Origin: Bombardia bombarda
Taxonomy: Eukaryota > Ascomycota > Sordariomycetes > Sordariales > Lasiosphaeriaceae
DNA length: 64,000 nt
Assembly: GCA_030512295.1 (NCBI GenBank)
Contig: JAULSR010000007.1
Location: 830,501-894,500, forward strand
Reading direction: 5' to 3'
Shown here: piece by piece, positions 8,561-19,422 of the stretch
Layout: each line of letters begins with the position of its first letter
How positions within the stretch are numbered: position 1 is the first letter of the stretch
Translations under genes and position numbers: made by a program
The notes under the pieces: generated by a model
The model's database searches: none
Seen by the model: only the letters and a program-made list of their open reading frames with translations
Told to the model about the DNA's origin: nothing

Positions 8561-11239
8561 ATGGCTGTCCCCAGTGCCTGGCCTGTCATCGTCAGGGCCC
8601 TGTTGTTTGTATTGACACTGCATTTGGGCCTAGCGAGTGCTGCCATCTCCGTGTCCAACACCATCTTGGTCTTTGCTCGCGATGATGCATCCGCGGCATC
8701 TGCCACCTCTGGTCTGCAGGGCTATGGCATCCCCTACCAGGCAATCATTGTGCCTCAGGCCGGCATTACACTACCGACTCTGAATTCATCTGCGTCCGTG
8801 GGCAATTATGGCGGTATCATTGTAGTGAGTGAGGTTAGCTACTCTTATACGACGGGGTGGGCAAGCGCCATCACCACCGCGCAATGGACGACCCTCTACA
8901 ATTACCAGACAAGCTTTGGTGTTCGCATGGTCCGTTTGGACGTCTTTCCAACAGCCGACTTTGGTATGTCCATTCGTTGAAATGATGTATCAGGACGAAT
9001 GTGACCGCTTACATGGTCGCAGGTGTCACAACCGCCATCTCGGGTGCAGGGTGCTGCAATACGGGTGTTGAACAACTGATCAGCATCAGCGACTCGTCTG
9101 CCTTCCCGACTGCAAACATCAAGACGTAAGCCACACCATCAGAGGGTATTTGTATTTTGCTCACAACTGACATTGCACAATAGCGGCGCAGGTGTCAGTA
9201 CTCAGGGGCTGTGGCACTATCCGGCCACCATCACGAACACTACCACTGCCAAACAGATTGCTGCATTTGCCCCAGACGCGGGCGGGACCTTTACTTCCAC
9301 AACCACAGCAGCTGTCATCAACAACTTTAGTGGCCGACAGCAGATGGTATGGTTCACTGGCTGGGCTACTGATTGGTCGCAATCATGCAACTTCTTGCAG
9401 CATTCGTACATTCATTGGATCACCAGAGGCATCTGTAAGTTTACCCTGGGCTGAAGCGGTGTTCTCAGTCAGGCTCTAATATGGCGACACAGTCGTTGGA
9501 AAACGCAAGGTCTACCTCAATACCCAAGTAGATGACATGCATCTGGAGACAGACATGTACCTTCCAAGCGGCACCACATTTCGTATCAGGACAAGTGACC
9601 TGGTTACACATCAAGCCTGGCAAGCCAGCATTAACACCCGACTTCCTGCTGGGTCCAGCTATTTCATCGAGATTGGGCATAACGGTAATGGCGACATTGA
9701 GGCAGCAACCAATCTGGAGTCCAGCACGGCAACTTGCGCTCCAGACTACGCTGTTGAATACGATTCGCCGCCTGACACGGCATTGGAGTTCCAAAAGCCG
9801 CTCGGAAGCGGTATAGATCTCTGGCCCGCGGAGTTTTCCAACTACACCTGGAGTCTGACATGCGCCAAGTTGGACACCATCGCCACTTGGTTCAACACCA
9901 ATCCAAACGTGTTTGCGGCAGTGTCTCACACCTTCAGTCATGAGGAGCTGAACAATGCCACATACCATGACGCTACCCGTGAGATTTACTTCAACATCGC
10001 GTGGCTGAAGCAGATTGGTCTGTATACCAGCAACAAGTTCTCGGCCACGGGACTGATCCCCCCTGCTATCACTGGACTACACAACGGCGACGCCATCAGG
10101 GCGTGGATGGATAATGGTATCAGATACGTCGTTGGAGACAATACGAGGCCCATACTTCGGAACCCGGTGAGTTCACAGCTTGCAAGTACGGAAGGCGTAG
10201 GGCCCGCCAATGCTAACATAGCGCCTGCCTCGCTCAGACAAACTCATTCTGGCCCCTCATCACCACTGTTGCAGGAAACGGATATGCCGGACTCACGGTC
10301 ATTCCTCGCTGGGGTAAGCATTATTGCCCTTGCTTTGGCGTTTGTCAGGGCCTGGCAGATGCATGATCAGGTCATAAAGACTAACAATTTGACAGCAACG
10401 ACAATTTACTACAATTGCTGCTTCCAGAACTGCACTCTCCAGGAATGGAAAGACACGTCTGCTGGCAGTGGCGATTTCACTACCTTGTTGAACGATGCAC
10501 GTGCCGTCAACACCCGCTACTTGCTCGGACTACATCCTGATCCGTACGTGCTATCCCATCTACCGTCGACTTGATGCAGTATGTCTGACCCATGTAACTT
10601 TTGTGTAGATACATGTTCCACCAGGCCAACTTGCGTGCCAATGATGTCGATGCCATCACAGTGGGCACGCAGTCTGGACGGTTGTCTCTGCTCCAAATCT
10701 GGGTCGAGACAATCACCCAGGAGATGGTCAGATTGTAAGTTGAGACCCTTCACTATAACTCCCCGCAATAAAGATCTAATGATGATTTTCAGGACAAACT
10801 GGCCCATTACCTCTCTCAAGCACGATGATATCGGCGTATTATTTACACGACGCATGACTCTCGAGTAAGTGTACTCCATGTCATCTATTTGATCCATCAA
10901 TTCCAGTTCATCCTTGCCTGCTTCCATCCCATATGCGATCATACTCGCACGAGCTTTCACTCTGTTGCAGCATGGTTCGAGTGCTAACGCCAATCTTACA
11001 GCGGATGTAATCCGAATCTAGTGTACAACTACTCAGCAGACGGGAAGAGCATCGTCAGCGTCACTGTCAAGGCTAATGGCAACAGCTGCAGTGTCCCGGT
11101 GCCGGTGACAGTGCCAGCGACAGCCACGTCGTCTGGTACAAGCACCCTGGACAAGGTTGGTAGTGATCCGGCCATTTATTGGACCACGCTGTCAGGGTCG
11201 TCAGTCACGTTGACGCTTTCTGCCGCCGTGGCGGTTTGA
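8561..11239 (+). CDS. agd3: Galactosaminogalactan deacetylase (Agd3-like)
   Basis: Nine exons: 8561-8963, 9023-9125, 9184-9434, 9493-10166, 10238-10313, 10396-10543, 10609-10734, 10793-10864, 11002-11239. All junctions are GT-AG and all phases close, giving 696 aa. Residues 1-27 are a signal peptide (VRALLFVLTLHLGLASA). A long N-terminal domain (28-260) precedes the NodB-like deacetylase core. Motif 1 is TQVDDMHLETD with Asp266-Asp267; motif 2 is SHTFSHEE with His398 and His402, which together would bind the divalent metal. The later HPDPYMFHQANLR block (about 549-561) is a further conserved segment. The C-terminal part (about 617-696) is beta-rich and ends in a hydrophobic SSVTLTLSAAVAV stretch. 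Known role of A. fumigatus Agd3: secreted partial de-N-acetylation of galactosaminogalactan, which makes it cationic and adhesive. No frameshift or missing catalytic residue was found. Confidence 0.92.
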
Positions 11240-11693
11240 GCGCGTTGATCGAGCTATTGTGGGAGTGCATCATTCTTGTCTTTTGATACAGTTGTTCTAC
11301 ATTGCATTTGTAGCAGGGGATTATGAAAATAGGGAATTGTGGTTGCCGAGGGGCTAAGGAATGTGGAGGTTACCATGGTGATGTCAAGGGTAATGTCAGA
11401 ACAATTGCATTTCAGCCTGGTTACCAGGTGAGAAAATGTTTCATTGAGACCATGTAGCATGCAAACGTAAATATTCCATGAGTTCTGTTACGAAACCCTT
11501 TTATGTTGTCAGGGTCATACACATGCCAAAAGTCATTGTTCAGGGGCTACAACCAGCAAAGCTAAAATCCCCCAGTCAATTATCACAACTACCTGAATGT
11601 CAACTTGACAAAGTGCCAGAACATGAAACAACCACAACCCTCAACCCAAACAACAACCCTTCCCTTTCCTTCACATCCTACAACCACTTCCCC
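11240..11693. other. Intergenic region, convergent 3' ends
   Basis: It lies between the stop of agd3 and the stop of the minus-strand But2-like gene. In the A. fumigatus order this side of agd3 would carry the glycosyltransferase gtb3; nothing of that kind is present. Confidence 0.5.
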
Positions 11694-12349
11694 CTATACA
11701 TTCTGAACAATAAGAATCCTCGGCCCCGACCGATCCGCGCTCTTGGGATCCCACCTCACATAGTCCGTATCCCCGACCCCAACATACTCAAACGACTCGA
11801 CCGTGCCCACCGGCCGGCACGGCGTCAGCGTAGTCAAATTCGCGGTGGTAACCCACTCCCACGGCGAATACTCCAGATTGTTCACGCGCAGCCTCCCCAG
11901 CTGGTTGTTTCTCCTGTTCCCCGGCGGCCACTCGGCAGGACACGTAGCCGGCGGCGGGGCCAGCGTGCTGAAGACGTCGATTTGGCCGGTGCCGGCCGTG
12001 TAGGTGGTGTAGTCGCGCAGGAAGGACAGCTGGCACCGTTTGCCCTCGGACTCGGGCGGGTAGACGAAGGTGATGAGGGTCGAGTAGGGGTGGCGGCTCT
12101 GTGCGGTGGGGGGAACTTGGAGACGACACCATAGCCGGTGGTGCAGTCGATGGCGCCCGTGTCGACGTTGTAGATTACTGTGGAGTTGGGCAGGATGCGG
12201 GAGTAGCCAGCGGGGTCGAAGCCTGGGTCGGGAAGGGGGTAGGTTTGGGACGAGTATAGGGGGTTGGCGGTGGTGAGGAGGAAAGGGGAGATGGTGGTGA
12301 TGGCGAGGGTGAGGAGATTAAAAGGGGCTTTGGACTGGTGGCGGTGCAT
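11694..12349 (-). pseudogene. But2-like secreted protein gene with a one-base frame break
   Basis: ATG at 12349 on the minus strand, signal peptide (LLTLAITTISPFLLTTANP), then SRILPNSTVIYNVDTGAIDC. At the six-base run 12108-12113 the reading frame moves by one. One more base in that run would join the N-terminus to a clean frame with GKRCQLSFLRDYTTY, GTGQIDVFSTLAPPP, LRVNNLEYSPWEW, TPCRPVGTVESFEYVGVG and the stop at 11694 (218 aa in total). The pattern of a C-x-L-x-F core, a GSGxIDVF-like strand and a late CxPxGxVxxFE block resembles the But2 C-terminal domain family (PF09792) of secreted or GPI-linked fungal proteins; that assignment is from memory. It is a real pseudogene or a consensus error in the homopolymer. 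No intron of normal size can bridge the break. Molecular function is unknown. A related gene follows at 12849-13263. Confidence 0.6.
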
Positions 12350-12848
12350 AGTTGGCCGGTGGTTGATGGATGAGCATGCAGTCCATGGAAGGACGAATTG
12401 AGAGAGGGTTTTGGGATACGGATGACTAGTGAGTTGGGGTTTTTATAGAGGTCAATAGGCAGTTGTGTACTATTTTGCTATAGATGCATGGCAACTGTCG
12501 TCTCGGAATAGGGGCAGCTTACATTCCAGTCCAACTTCAGTTGTCATGGTGATACCTAACAAGGTGGTGCGTGGAATACGTATCCTGTTGATGATCCATG
12601 TCGGTGAACTGCGATGACAGAATCAAAACATTTGTCTATACAGCCAATCGATAATTCATCCGTTATGTCGGTAATAGTTAATCATGATAGATTTGTTGCA
12701 TCGTGGAAAATAGGCGATTTCTTGAGCTCAGCCAGCATTCATCCTTAACCTGTAATGAGAACCACTTTCTCACGTATATATAACCGCCCTACAGTTCATA
12801 ACTGGAGAGTCCTCGCATCACCAAACACCTAATATCCGCCACCGCCAC
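12350..12848. other. Intergenic region between two But2-like genes
   Basis: Promoter of the 11694-12349 gene and 3' flank of its neighbour. Nothing else was recognised. Confidence 0.5.
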
Positions 12849-13263
12849 CTAATAATACACAATCCGCAAACCAAGGGGCTCATCCGTTATGTCCCACTGT
12901 ATGAAGTTTTGTTCTCCCACCCCTTCCAGCTCAAACCCTTCGACGGTTCCGGGTGGCTTGCATGGGGTCGGCTTGGTGAGGTAATCATATTTGGTGAACT
13001 CCCACTCATCATACTTACAAGTACTATTGATGTTCATCCTTCCTAGTTTATAAAAGGAGGCGTCGGGAGGCGGCCGCACGCCAGTACAGCTGTCAAGCGG
13101 GGCTGGGATGGTGGGATAAATATCAAACAGGGCCTTCACCCAGGTTGTAGATATTCCCCGAGGGGGTCGCGTTTCTGGTCTGCCGTTGTAATGCATCTGA
13201 TGCAAAGACAGGCGGTATGGCTGCCGAGAAGAGAGTGAACAATGTTAAACAGTTGAAAATCAT
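12849..13263 (-). pseudogene. Truncated paralog of the adjacent But2-like gene
   Basis: The start (ATG 13263) gives a signal peptide (MIFNCLTLFTLFSAAIPPVFA) and a short linker that stops after NIYNLGEGPV. The downstream frame (to TAG at 12849) carries LFDIYPTIPAPLDSC, LGRMNINSTC, YDEWEFTKYDYLTKPTPC and PPGTVEGFELEGVGEQ. These align in order with the C-terminal blocks of the neighbour (VFSTLAPPPATC, LGRLRVNN, EYSPWEW, TPCRPVGTVESFEYVGVG). The central beta-sandwich core of about 70 aa is missing and the two parts are in different frames. Only a 37-nt GT-AG segment (GTGAAGG...ATCCCAG) could join them in frame, which is shorter than normal fungal introns. The simplest reading is tandem duplication followed by internal deletion. 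Confidence 0.55.
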
Positions 13264-14080
13264 GACGACTGGAGTCTTGGGAGATGTCTTCGGGTCGTTT
13301 ATTTGCGTGAAAGGGGGCAGGTTATAGCTGATCAAATCAAAATAATGAGGATGGGGAGAGTCGGGTTTATATCACCCTTTTACCTCAATTTCGAACTGAA
13401 GACCTCCAATCAAGATATTCATCATTTAAAACATTCTTCACATTCATTATCGACCGAAAGAGCGACCCACCGGCTACCTCGGAGGTTATACTGCGTTCGG
13501 CCCTTATCAACACCAAGCAGCATGACTGAAAATTGTTAAGGGTCAAGGGATATCTCAAAGAATTCTTTAACTGTAATATCACTCCGTGAAATGACTGGAG
13601 ATATTGCTATTACACTCACTCACATGCATCGCGGGCAGCCAGAGTTTGGTGACTTAAGGTCGAAACATGTAAAGTATGGGTGAGGAATTCACGATCATCC
13701 CGCCTCATTAAGTGTCAAGTTAAGCTGATGCTCCAACTTTCCACCGAATTTGTCATGCCGATGTGTCCTGGAAGACGTGAATCAACGTTTCTGCGTCCTC
13801 CCGGGAATGCCAAGGCCACGCCAGTGGCAGGCTTGGCTAAACCAATGGCATTCCCAGGATCAGGCTGGCTGGTGGATATGCGGGGAAATTAGGGTACCAA
13901 GCAGGGGGGAGCCAGGCAGGTGCGATCTGTGGATCAATGTTTGGCGACTTCAGATCATTCTCACCAGCCTGGAATTCGGCGTGGGCTCCAGTCGATTTCT
14001 CCCCTCTCTCTTCATCACTTATTAGTTTCTAACCACCCTGCATTCCTGTTGTTCCTCTCCATGATCGACAGCCTGTAAAA
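13264..14080. other. Divergent intergenic region
   Basis: Promoter region for the minus-strand truncated paralog and for the DUF1295 gene. No conserved frame or repeat was seen. Confidence 0.5.
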
Positions 14081-15142
14081 ATGACGCTCCTTCAGGCACT
14101 CCTCCACATTACCGACTTTCGCAGCCCCTTCTTGTCGAACTTGGCCCCCGCCGTGACCGCAGCATACGCCGTCCAATTGGCATTCGGCGTCCCCTCCGTC
14201 ATCCGTCACAGCGACCTCTTCTACGACCTCTCGGGCGGATTCACCTTTGTCCTGACACTTGCCTCGAGCTTTCTTCTTCCCGCGCTGCGAACAAGCTCTC
14301 TGACTGGCGCCGATGTCTCCCTCGGTGCCTCGTGGAACTGGCGGCAGCTGGCCATGACGGGCGGCGTCTTGGTCTACGCAGCGCGCTGTATGCAATTCCA
14401 TCCGTGACTTCAATTACTAGCCGAATAGATTGAAGAAGTGCTGACCTGGTTACCCGTAGTGAGCTCGTACCTCTTCAGCCGAATCCTCACCAAGGGCCAC
14501 GACTCGCGCTTCGACAAGACCAAGCACCAGCCCCGTCGCTTCTTCATTTTCTGGATGGTGCAGGCCGTCTGGGTTCTCCTCTGCTCCATGCCCGTGATTG
14601 CCATTGATGCCGTCCCCGTATCAGCGCTGAATGCCATCCCCAACGTCACCCCCACTGACATCCTCGGCTTGGGACTGTTTGGTCTCGGCTTTGCCGTCGA
14701 AGTGACGGCCGACTACCAGAAGTCGGCGTGGTACGGGGAGAAGATGAACAAAGTGCACGACGAGCAATTCATCACGCGTGGTATCTGGAGTCGTAGGTAA
14801 GTGACATCCTACTCTGCCTTGGAAGAAATGAAGACTGACAAATGCCACAGCCGCTACCCGAACTACTTTGGTGACATCACCCTCTGGGCTGGTATGGCGA
14901 CTGCCGCGGCTGGTGTCCTACTTCGAGAGCCAGTCCAGGCTGCTCTCGGATGGAGCGGCGTCACTGGTCTTGTGAAAGGCGCTTTGATCCCATTCCTCGC
15001 GCCGGCATTTGTTTCCTGGGCCCTACTCAGAGTGAGCGGCGTGCCACTGAGCGAGAAGAAGTACGACAAACTGTACGGTGATCGCAAGGACTACCAGGAG
15101 TGGAGGAGCAACACCCCGCTGCTTGTTCCACGCTTGTTCTAG
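14081..15142 (+). CDS. DUF1295 / steroid 5-alpha-reductase-like membrane protein
   Basis: Three exons, 14081-14387, 14460-14796, 14851-15142, give 311 aa; both introns close in phase. It is polytopic: hydrophobic stretches occur around residues 15-40 and 58-75, after residue 140 (FFIFWMVQAVWVLLCSMPVIAI), at LGLGLFGLGFAVEVTADYQ, and in the last third (LWAGMATAAAGVLL, ALIPFLAPAFVSWALL). Family signatures are GFAVEVTADYQK, RGIWSRSRYPNYFGDITLW and the C-terminal KKYxxLYGDRKDYQEW. These define the DUF1295 (PF06966) group related to the C-terminal domain of 3-oxo-5-alpha-steroid 4-dehydrogenases, probably NADPH-dependent reductases of ER or peroxisomal membranes. The substrate is not known. The exon 2/3 junction falls inside the conserved IWSRSRYPNYFG motif, which supports the splice model. 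The gene is intact. Confidence 0.85.
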
Positions 15143-15637
15143 AGGTACTGTGAAAACCAATTGGAAGAATCATTACTCTTACAGCGCGGTCAACTGCATC
15201 CTTTTGGCCGATGACAAAATCCTTGTGTGGTGATGGTCACAATCCTCTAGTTTTACTCGTGGAAGCGAATTGACAAAGAAATTGATATGATGGATTGTCT
15301 GTAGAAGAAAAGCGGTCGTCTTGGAGCCAATCGAAACTCGGAACTATGGAGTGAGCAGAATAGATCAGTTGGGCCGGCAAGCCGGTTTGCCGGTACTAGG
15401 GCAGGTCGTACAAGCTTGGGCAGGGGAATCCGCGCCCAGGGTTTCCATCTGATATATTCACCCATCAGTTACTGGAATTAGAACTGTAGCCCATGGAGTG
15501 AGCCAAGCTCTTACGAGCTACGGTACTGCCTTGGTGCCAATATTTTTGAAAATCTTCCCATCCCCGCTTTCCTTCTGCCAAGCAAGCTTTTTTTCCCCTA
15601 TAAACTACCCGACAATTGTCTTTACTAACGGCTAGTC
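15143..15637. other. Intergenic region
   Basis: 3' flank of the DUF1295 gene and promoter of the next gene, with a pyrimidine-rich stretch and TATAAAC near 15600. Nothing else was recognised. Confidence 0.5.
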
Positions 15638-16743
15638 ATGATTCCGTGGCTTCTCGGGGCGCTCCTACTCAACACCAGCACCAGATCCGTCACAGCATCG
15701 GTCCTGGCACATCTAAAATGCGATGGCACAATGTTCAAGCCGTATACCGAGCTTTACTCTTGGAATGGCAAGAGATATATCACTATGATTACCCCTAATG
15801 GGTCTGACTTCCGTGTGGATGACTCAAAGAGTGTTTGGGGTGCATGTCCTAGCACGCTGTCAGTCGGGAGCCCGGTGTACGACTGCCCCTTGCCAGTAGC
15901 TTGTGTCGAAAGCTATTCCTGCAAGCATGGCTGCGGGCTCACCCAGACTGACACTCGCTTGCAGACTTCCACATGGTAAGGATACGTTCATGTTTCATAT
16001 TAATTGCACATGGAAACCGCTGACACTGACTGGATTGTAGTATTGATAACTACCACACCTGCGGTGTCGCGCTGTTGACATTGACGCTCGAAGAGGGACC
16101 GTACTATCCCGCCTTCACCTGCGGAAAAGACGCAGTCACCGAACACTATAGCGTGGAGAAGACAGATGATAGCGCTGTCAAGACCACCCTGCCTTCTATT
16201 GAGATTCATATGACACCAGCAAGACCCATAGGCTACACTTTCACGACAGCCACGTCCTCCACACCGTCGTCGTCTCAAAATTCATCATTGTCACCAACAC
16301 CCTCTACGATACTGCGAGTGTCCACTGTTTATATTTTCAACAGCGAAACATCTCAGAATTCTGTCTCCCACAGCAGGAGCAGGCTCAGCAGCAGCTCTGT
16401 AAATGACGCAAAGACCGATGGGGGCGAGGGTGGAATGCGAGTGAGCACTGGAGAGATCGCGGGCGCTGCTGCTGGCGGCATATCGCTGATTGGCGGTCTT
16501 GCTGCTCTTATCGTCTGGATTCGAATGAGGAAACGGGCAGCGGCAGCGGCAGCGGCAGCGGCTGAAGATTTAGCTATGGACGCTGCGTGGCGACTACCAC
16601 ATGAGGTCCATCTACCAGCATGGAACACACACGAGCTAGCTGCACCCACGAGGTATGAGCTACCTACGCCAACACCGACACCACCGCCCACGCCTCACCG
16701 GCCTGTGGGGCCGCCTCGGGGCCCCGTGGAGCTTTCCAACTAG
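15638..16743 (+). CDS. Single-pass cell-surface protein with cysteine-rich ectodomain
   Basis: Two exons, 15638-15975 and 16041-16743, give 346 aa. Layout: signal peptide (MIPWLLGALLLNTSTRSVTA); a cysteine-rich ectodomain of about 130 aa (WGACPS, DCPLPVACVES, CKHGCGL, STCIDNYHTCG, FTCG); a Ser/Thr-rich stalk (about 200-270); a helix GEIAGAAAGGISLIGGLAALIVW followed by the stop-transfer RMRKR; a poly-Ala cytoplasmic segment; and a Pro/Thr tail with YELP. The intron splits the cysteine codon of STC in phase 2. The layout is that of fungal surface sensors or receptor-like proteins, but I do not recognise a named family. The next gene downstream is a paralog of the ectodomain with an intron at the same site and phase. 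Confidence 0.78.
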
Positions 16744-17471
16744 CTACAACAACTGGACTTAACTTGGCAGGAGAACAGGTTGGCGGGTTAGAAAGCTTTA
16801 GGGGCTATACACAGCACACTGAACCGTGGAAACAGATTTGGTGGCTGGGCTGATGTTAAATTGTTTGACTAGCTTACAAGGGAGCTATAATACGTAGATA
16901 TGACTGGACAGGTTGGCTCATTGAAGGAGCACGAGATATGGGAAATGGTTACGTGCTGCCCACCCAGGCGCTTAGAGCACATGCGAACAGACTTACCAGA
17001 AAATATCAGACTACAATTTACATCATGGATGGCAGAAAAGGTCTACGTGTTAAATTGTGAGGTTACGCAAGGACCTTGATAGCCTGGCAAGACGCCATAT
17101 TGCATTCCTACCGTGAAGGCCGATGCTAATCCCTTAGGCACCATCTGTGTTTGCTAGGACGGACTAAAGTCATCCGGACGTTTCCCGGAGCCACAAGGCC
17201 ATTCGATATCGGTGGTTAAAGGATGAGGACACTCGCCACCCACTTTTCCACAAGGGCTACCCAGCCACCGCTTTTTTCCTCTCTATTCGTAGTCATACAC
17301 TCGGCCGGGTTGCTCGGGTATAAGGGGGCACAGTTGCGGCCGAAACCTTCGAACTTCCGAACAACCTGATCCTCTCGTTGCACCGTCATTCCTTTCACCA
17401 GTCTTTCGGGACATACATTCGTTTCCTTTTATTTCTCTGTCAAGATCATTGATCACCCCGCCTGGCACATC
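16744..17471. other. Intergenic region between the two surface-protein paralogs
   Basis: Promoter of the second paralog. No in-frame ATG for that protein's main frame lies between about 17350 and 17472, so an upstream mini-exon is possible but was not identified. Confidence 0.4.
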
Positions 17472-18809
17472 ATGCTGCTCTCTATCCGCCACGCCCCTTG
17501 CCTTGGTAGCAATTGCTATTCTGTCGACTGGTGCTGTCGTCCCCAAACAGGTCGAACGCCCCGTCATCACGGCAGGAGTGTCAATCTTCTACAACGCTGC
17601 TAACACGGCCAAGACGCTGACTGCCAACCCCGGCTCTGCATTCTACTTTTCCACCACCGTGGTTCATAATGCCACGGCTACCGAGACGGCCAAGTTCTGG
17701 GGACCTTGCCCTACCGATGATCCTACCTGCCAGCTGCCTGGACGCTGCTTTGATGGTGAAATCTGTGTCCTGGGTTGCCACTTTCCCGAGCTCCCGGCAG
17801 TTACCTGGTACGTTTAATTTCTCAGACCAGTGTCCTTCCCTCGGGGATTGCTAACACCGAGTCTTCACCTGGATTTAGCTCCGGACGTCTTGATGAGATC
17901 TGCTCAGCAGTCCCGCTCGATGACCCGATTGACAAGCTGTGCCCGACCGAGGCGCCGTGGTCATATGTCACCTGTGGTAGATCCAGAGGCAACATCATGA
18001 ACGCCAAGTATGTCCCATTCCCTGAGATGGTGGAATCCCCGACAGTGACTGTCGGGGATTCATCTCACCCGGGTCCTGTCATGACAGCAACCGCAACAGT
18101 GCTGCCAGACAAGCGTCAACCAGCCCCTCGCAGGGGGGGGGGGGGGGGTGGCGGTGGCGGTGGGGCGCCAAAGGGTCCTGGCCATGAGGGTTCGGGACAT
18201 GAGAGATCAGCGCCGGGTAGTTCAGGCCCAAAGGGTTCGGGGCAGGAGGGTCCTGCGCCAAAGGCTTCGGCCAAGGACTCAGCCATCCAGAATCAACCCA
18301 CCAGCAACCCGAATGACACTCCTACGAGTCGCTCCATGACTCGCGATCGTAGTCCCACCCCCAGCTCGACACCTGGTCAAATCACCACGACTCCCTCGAT
18401 CATCAGCAGCAGCCGCACCCTCAACCAGACCTCCATTCACAAGACAAAGTCGGCTAGCCACGGTGGTGGTTCTGTTGAAGTCAGCCCGGAAATCGAGATT
18501 CAGCCCTTCCCCCAAGTTGGCATTCCTCCCGCCAACCCAGTTGCCAGCCAGCCTACCCTCGACCCGACTCCCCTTTACTCGAATGTCTCCTTTACAGCCA
18601 CACCGCTGTTGCCACCCACGGCGGCTTCGCCCCAGAATGCCGCCGCGCTGAACTCGATTACCATCACGTCCCCGCCGCCCCTGCCGACGACGACAAATAT
18701 CACCACGACCGAGTCAACCACCGTCACCCTGAACCCGCCCCTCCGGGATGCTGGTTTGGAAGAGAATTATAGAGTTCCGTTTTCGATCATTGAGGCTGGA
18801 TTGCGTTAG
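17472..18809 (+). CDS. Secreted cysteine-rich paralog with Gly-rich and Thr/Pro-rich region; start unresolved
   Basis: Main exons run to 17807 and from 17879 to 18809. The intron (GTACGT...GGATTTAG) splits a cysteine codon in phase 2 (AVT|C), exactly as in the neighbour. The ectodomain aligns with it: FWGPCPTDD, CQLPGRCFDGEICVLGC, VTC, CSAVP, VTCG. After it come a poly-Gly run (from 16 consecutive G bases), G-rich pseudo-repeats (GPGHEGSGHERS...) and a long Ser/Thr/Pro domain ending FSIIEAGLR. There is no transmembrane helix, so it is secreted or wall-associated. Problem: the frame lacks an in-frame ATG. The ATG at 17472 is one base out of phase with LALVAIAILSTGAVV; a single extra C in the run 17494-17497 would explain this and give a good signal peptide. 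It is either a frame break, a consensus error or an undetected first exon. Function is unknown. Confidence 0.6.
18133..18148 (+). repeat. Sixteen-base poly-G tract within coding sequence
   Basis: Sixteen consecutive G, followed by GGT/GGC units, inside exon 2 of the secreted paralog. A mononucleotide tract of this length in an exon is slippage-prone and would switch frame on gain or loss of one base. Confidence 0.9.
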
Positions 18810-19350
18810 ATTGGTTGGTTGGTTGGTTGGGTGGTGTTCTTGTTGGCATCATAGAGCACGAATCTGATGGAAGGGTATGGGAATTGAGTGGAGGAGTACG
18901 TATGCGGTGGTAGGTGATGGGCACATCTTTACCTTGCCTAGAACCACCTAGAGTACTTGATGCATTTCAACAACTGGAGTACCTGATGGGATAGATAGAT
19001 ATAGATAGACCTCTACAGTTTTATGCTGGTTGATAATCACGATAGTTTTCAATGTGAATGCGTGTTTGCTTTGTGGTCATGAAGCTGGAGCCTGGAGGTC
19101 GTGAAGGATCCACAATTTTGGGATTTTGGTCTGCTCCTCAGAGGTGAGAATTGCAGTGCGCACATTTGGGCTGCCTCGCATGCTTGGGCCATAGGAGGTG
19201 GGGTCCCGAGACTGTGAATTGGCCAATCAGCTGCTTGGACGAACACTTTGGTGGGGGCTTGAACGTCGCCGATTCGGTGTCTGATCGAGAGTAGGTGACC
19301 ACCAGTGATGCGATTGGGGTAACAATGCATAAGCGCTGTTTGAATTATGG
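18810..19350. other. Intergenic region left of the transposon
   Basis: GGTT and ATAGAT short tandem repeats lie near 18810-18830 and 18990-19010. Nothing coding was recognised. Confidence 0.5.
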
Positions 19351-19359
19351 GAATATTTT

Positions 19360-19422
19360 GGCTCCCACTATACGCACTCCGGAGTGCGCGTTAGTCAGCA
19401 GAATTCCGCTTAGTCAACTGAA
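19360..19422 (+). repeat. Left terminal inverted repeat
   Basis: It matches the reverse complement of 20059-20121 at all 63 positions as read by eye. It contains the perfect 16-bp palindrome CGCACTCCGGAGTGCG. Confidence 0.92.
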
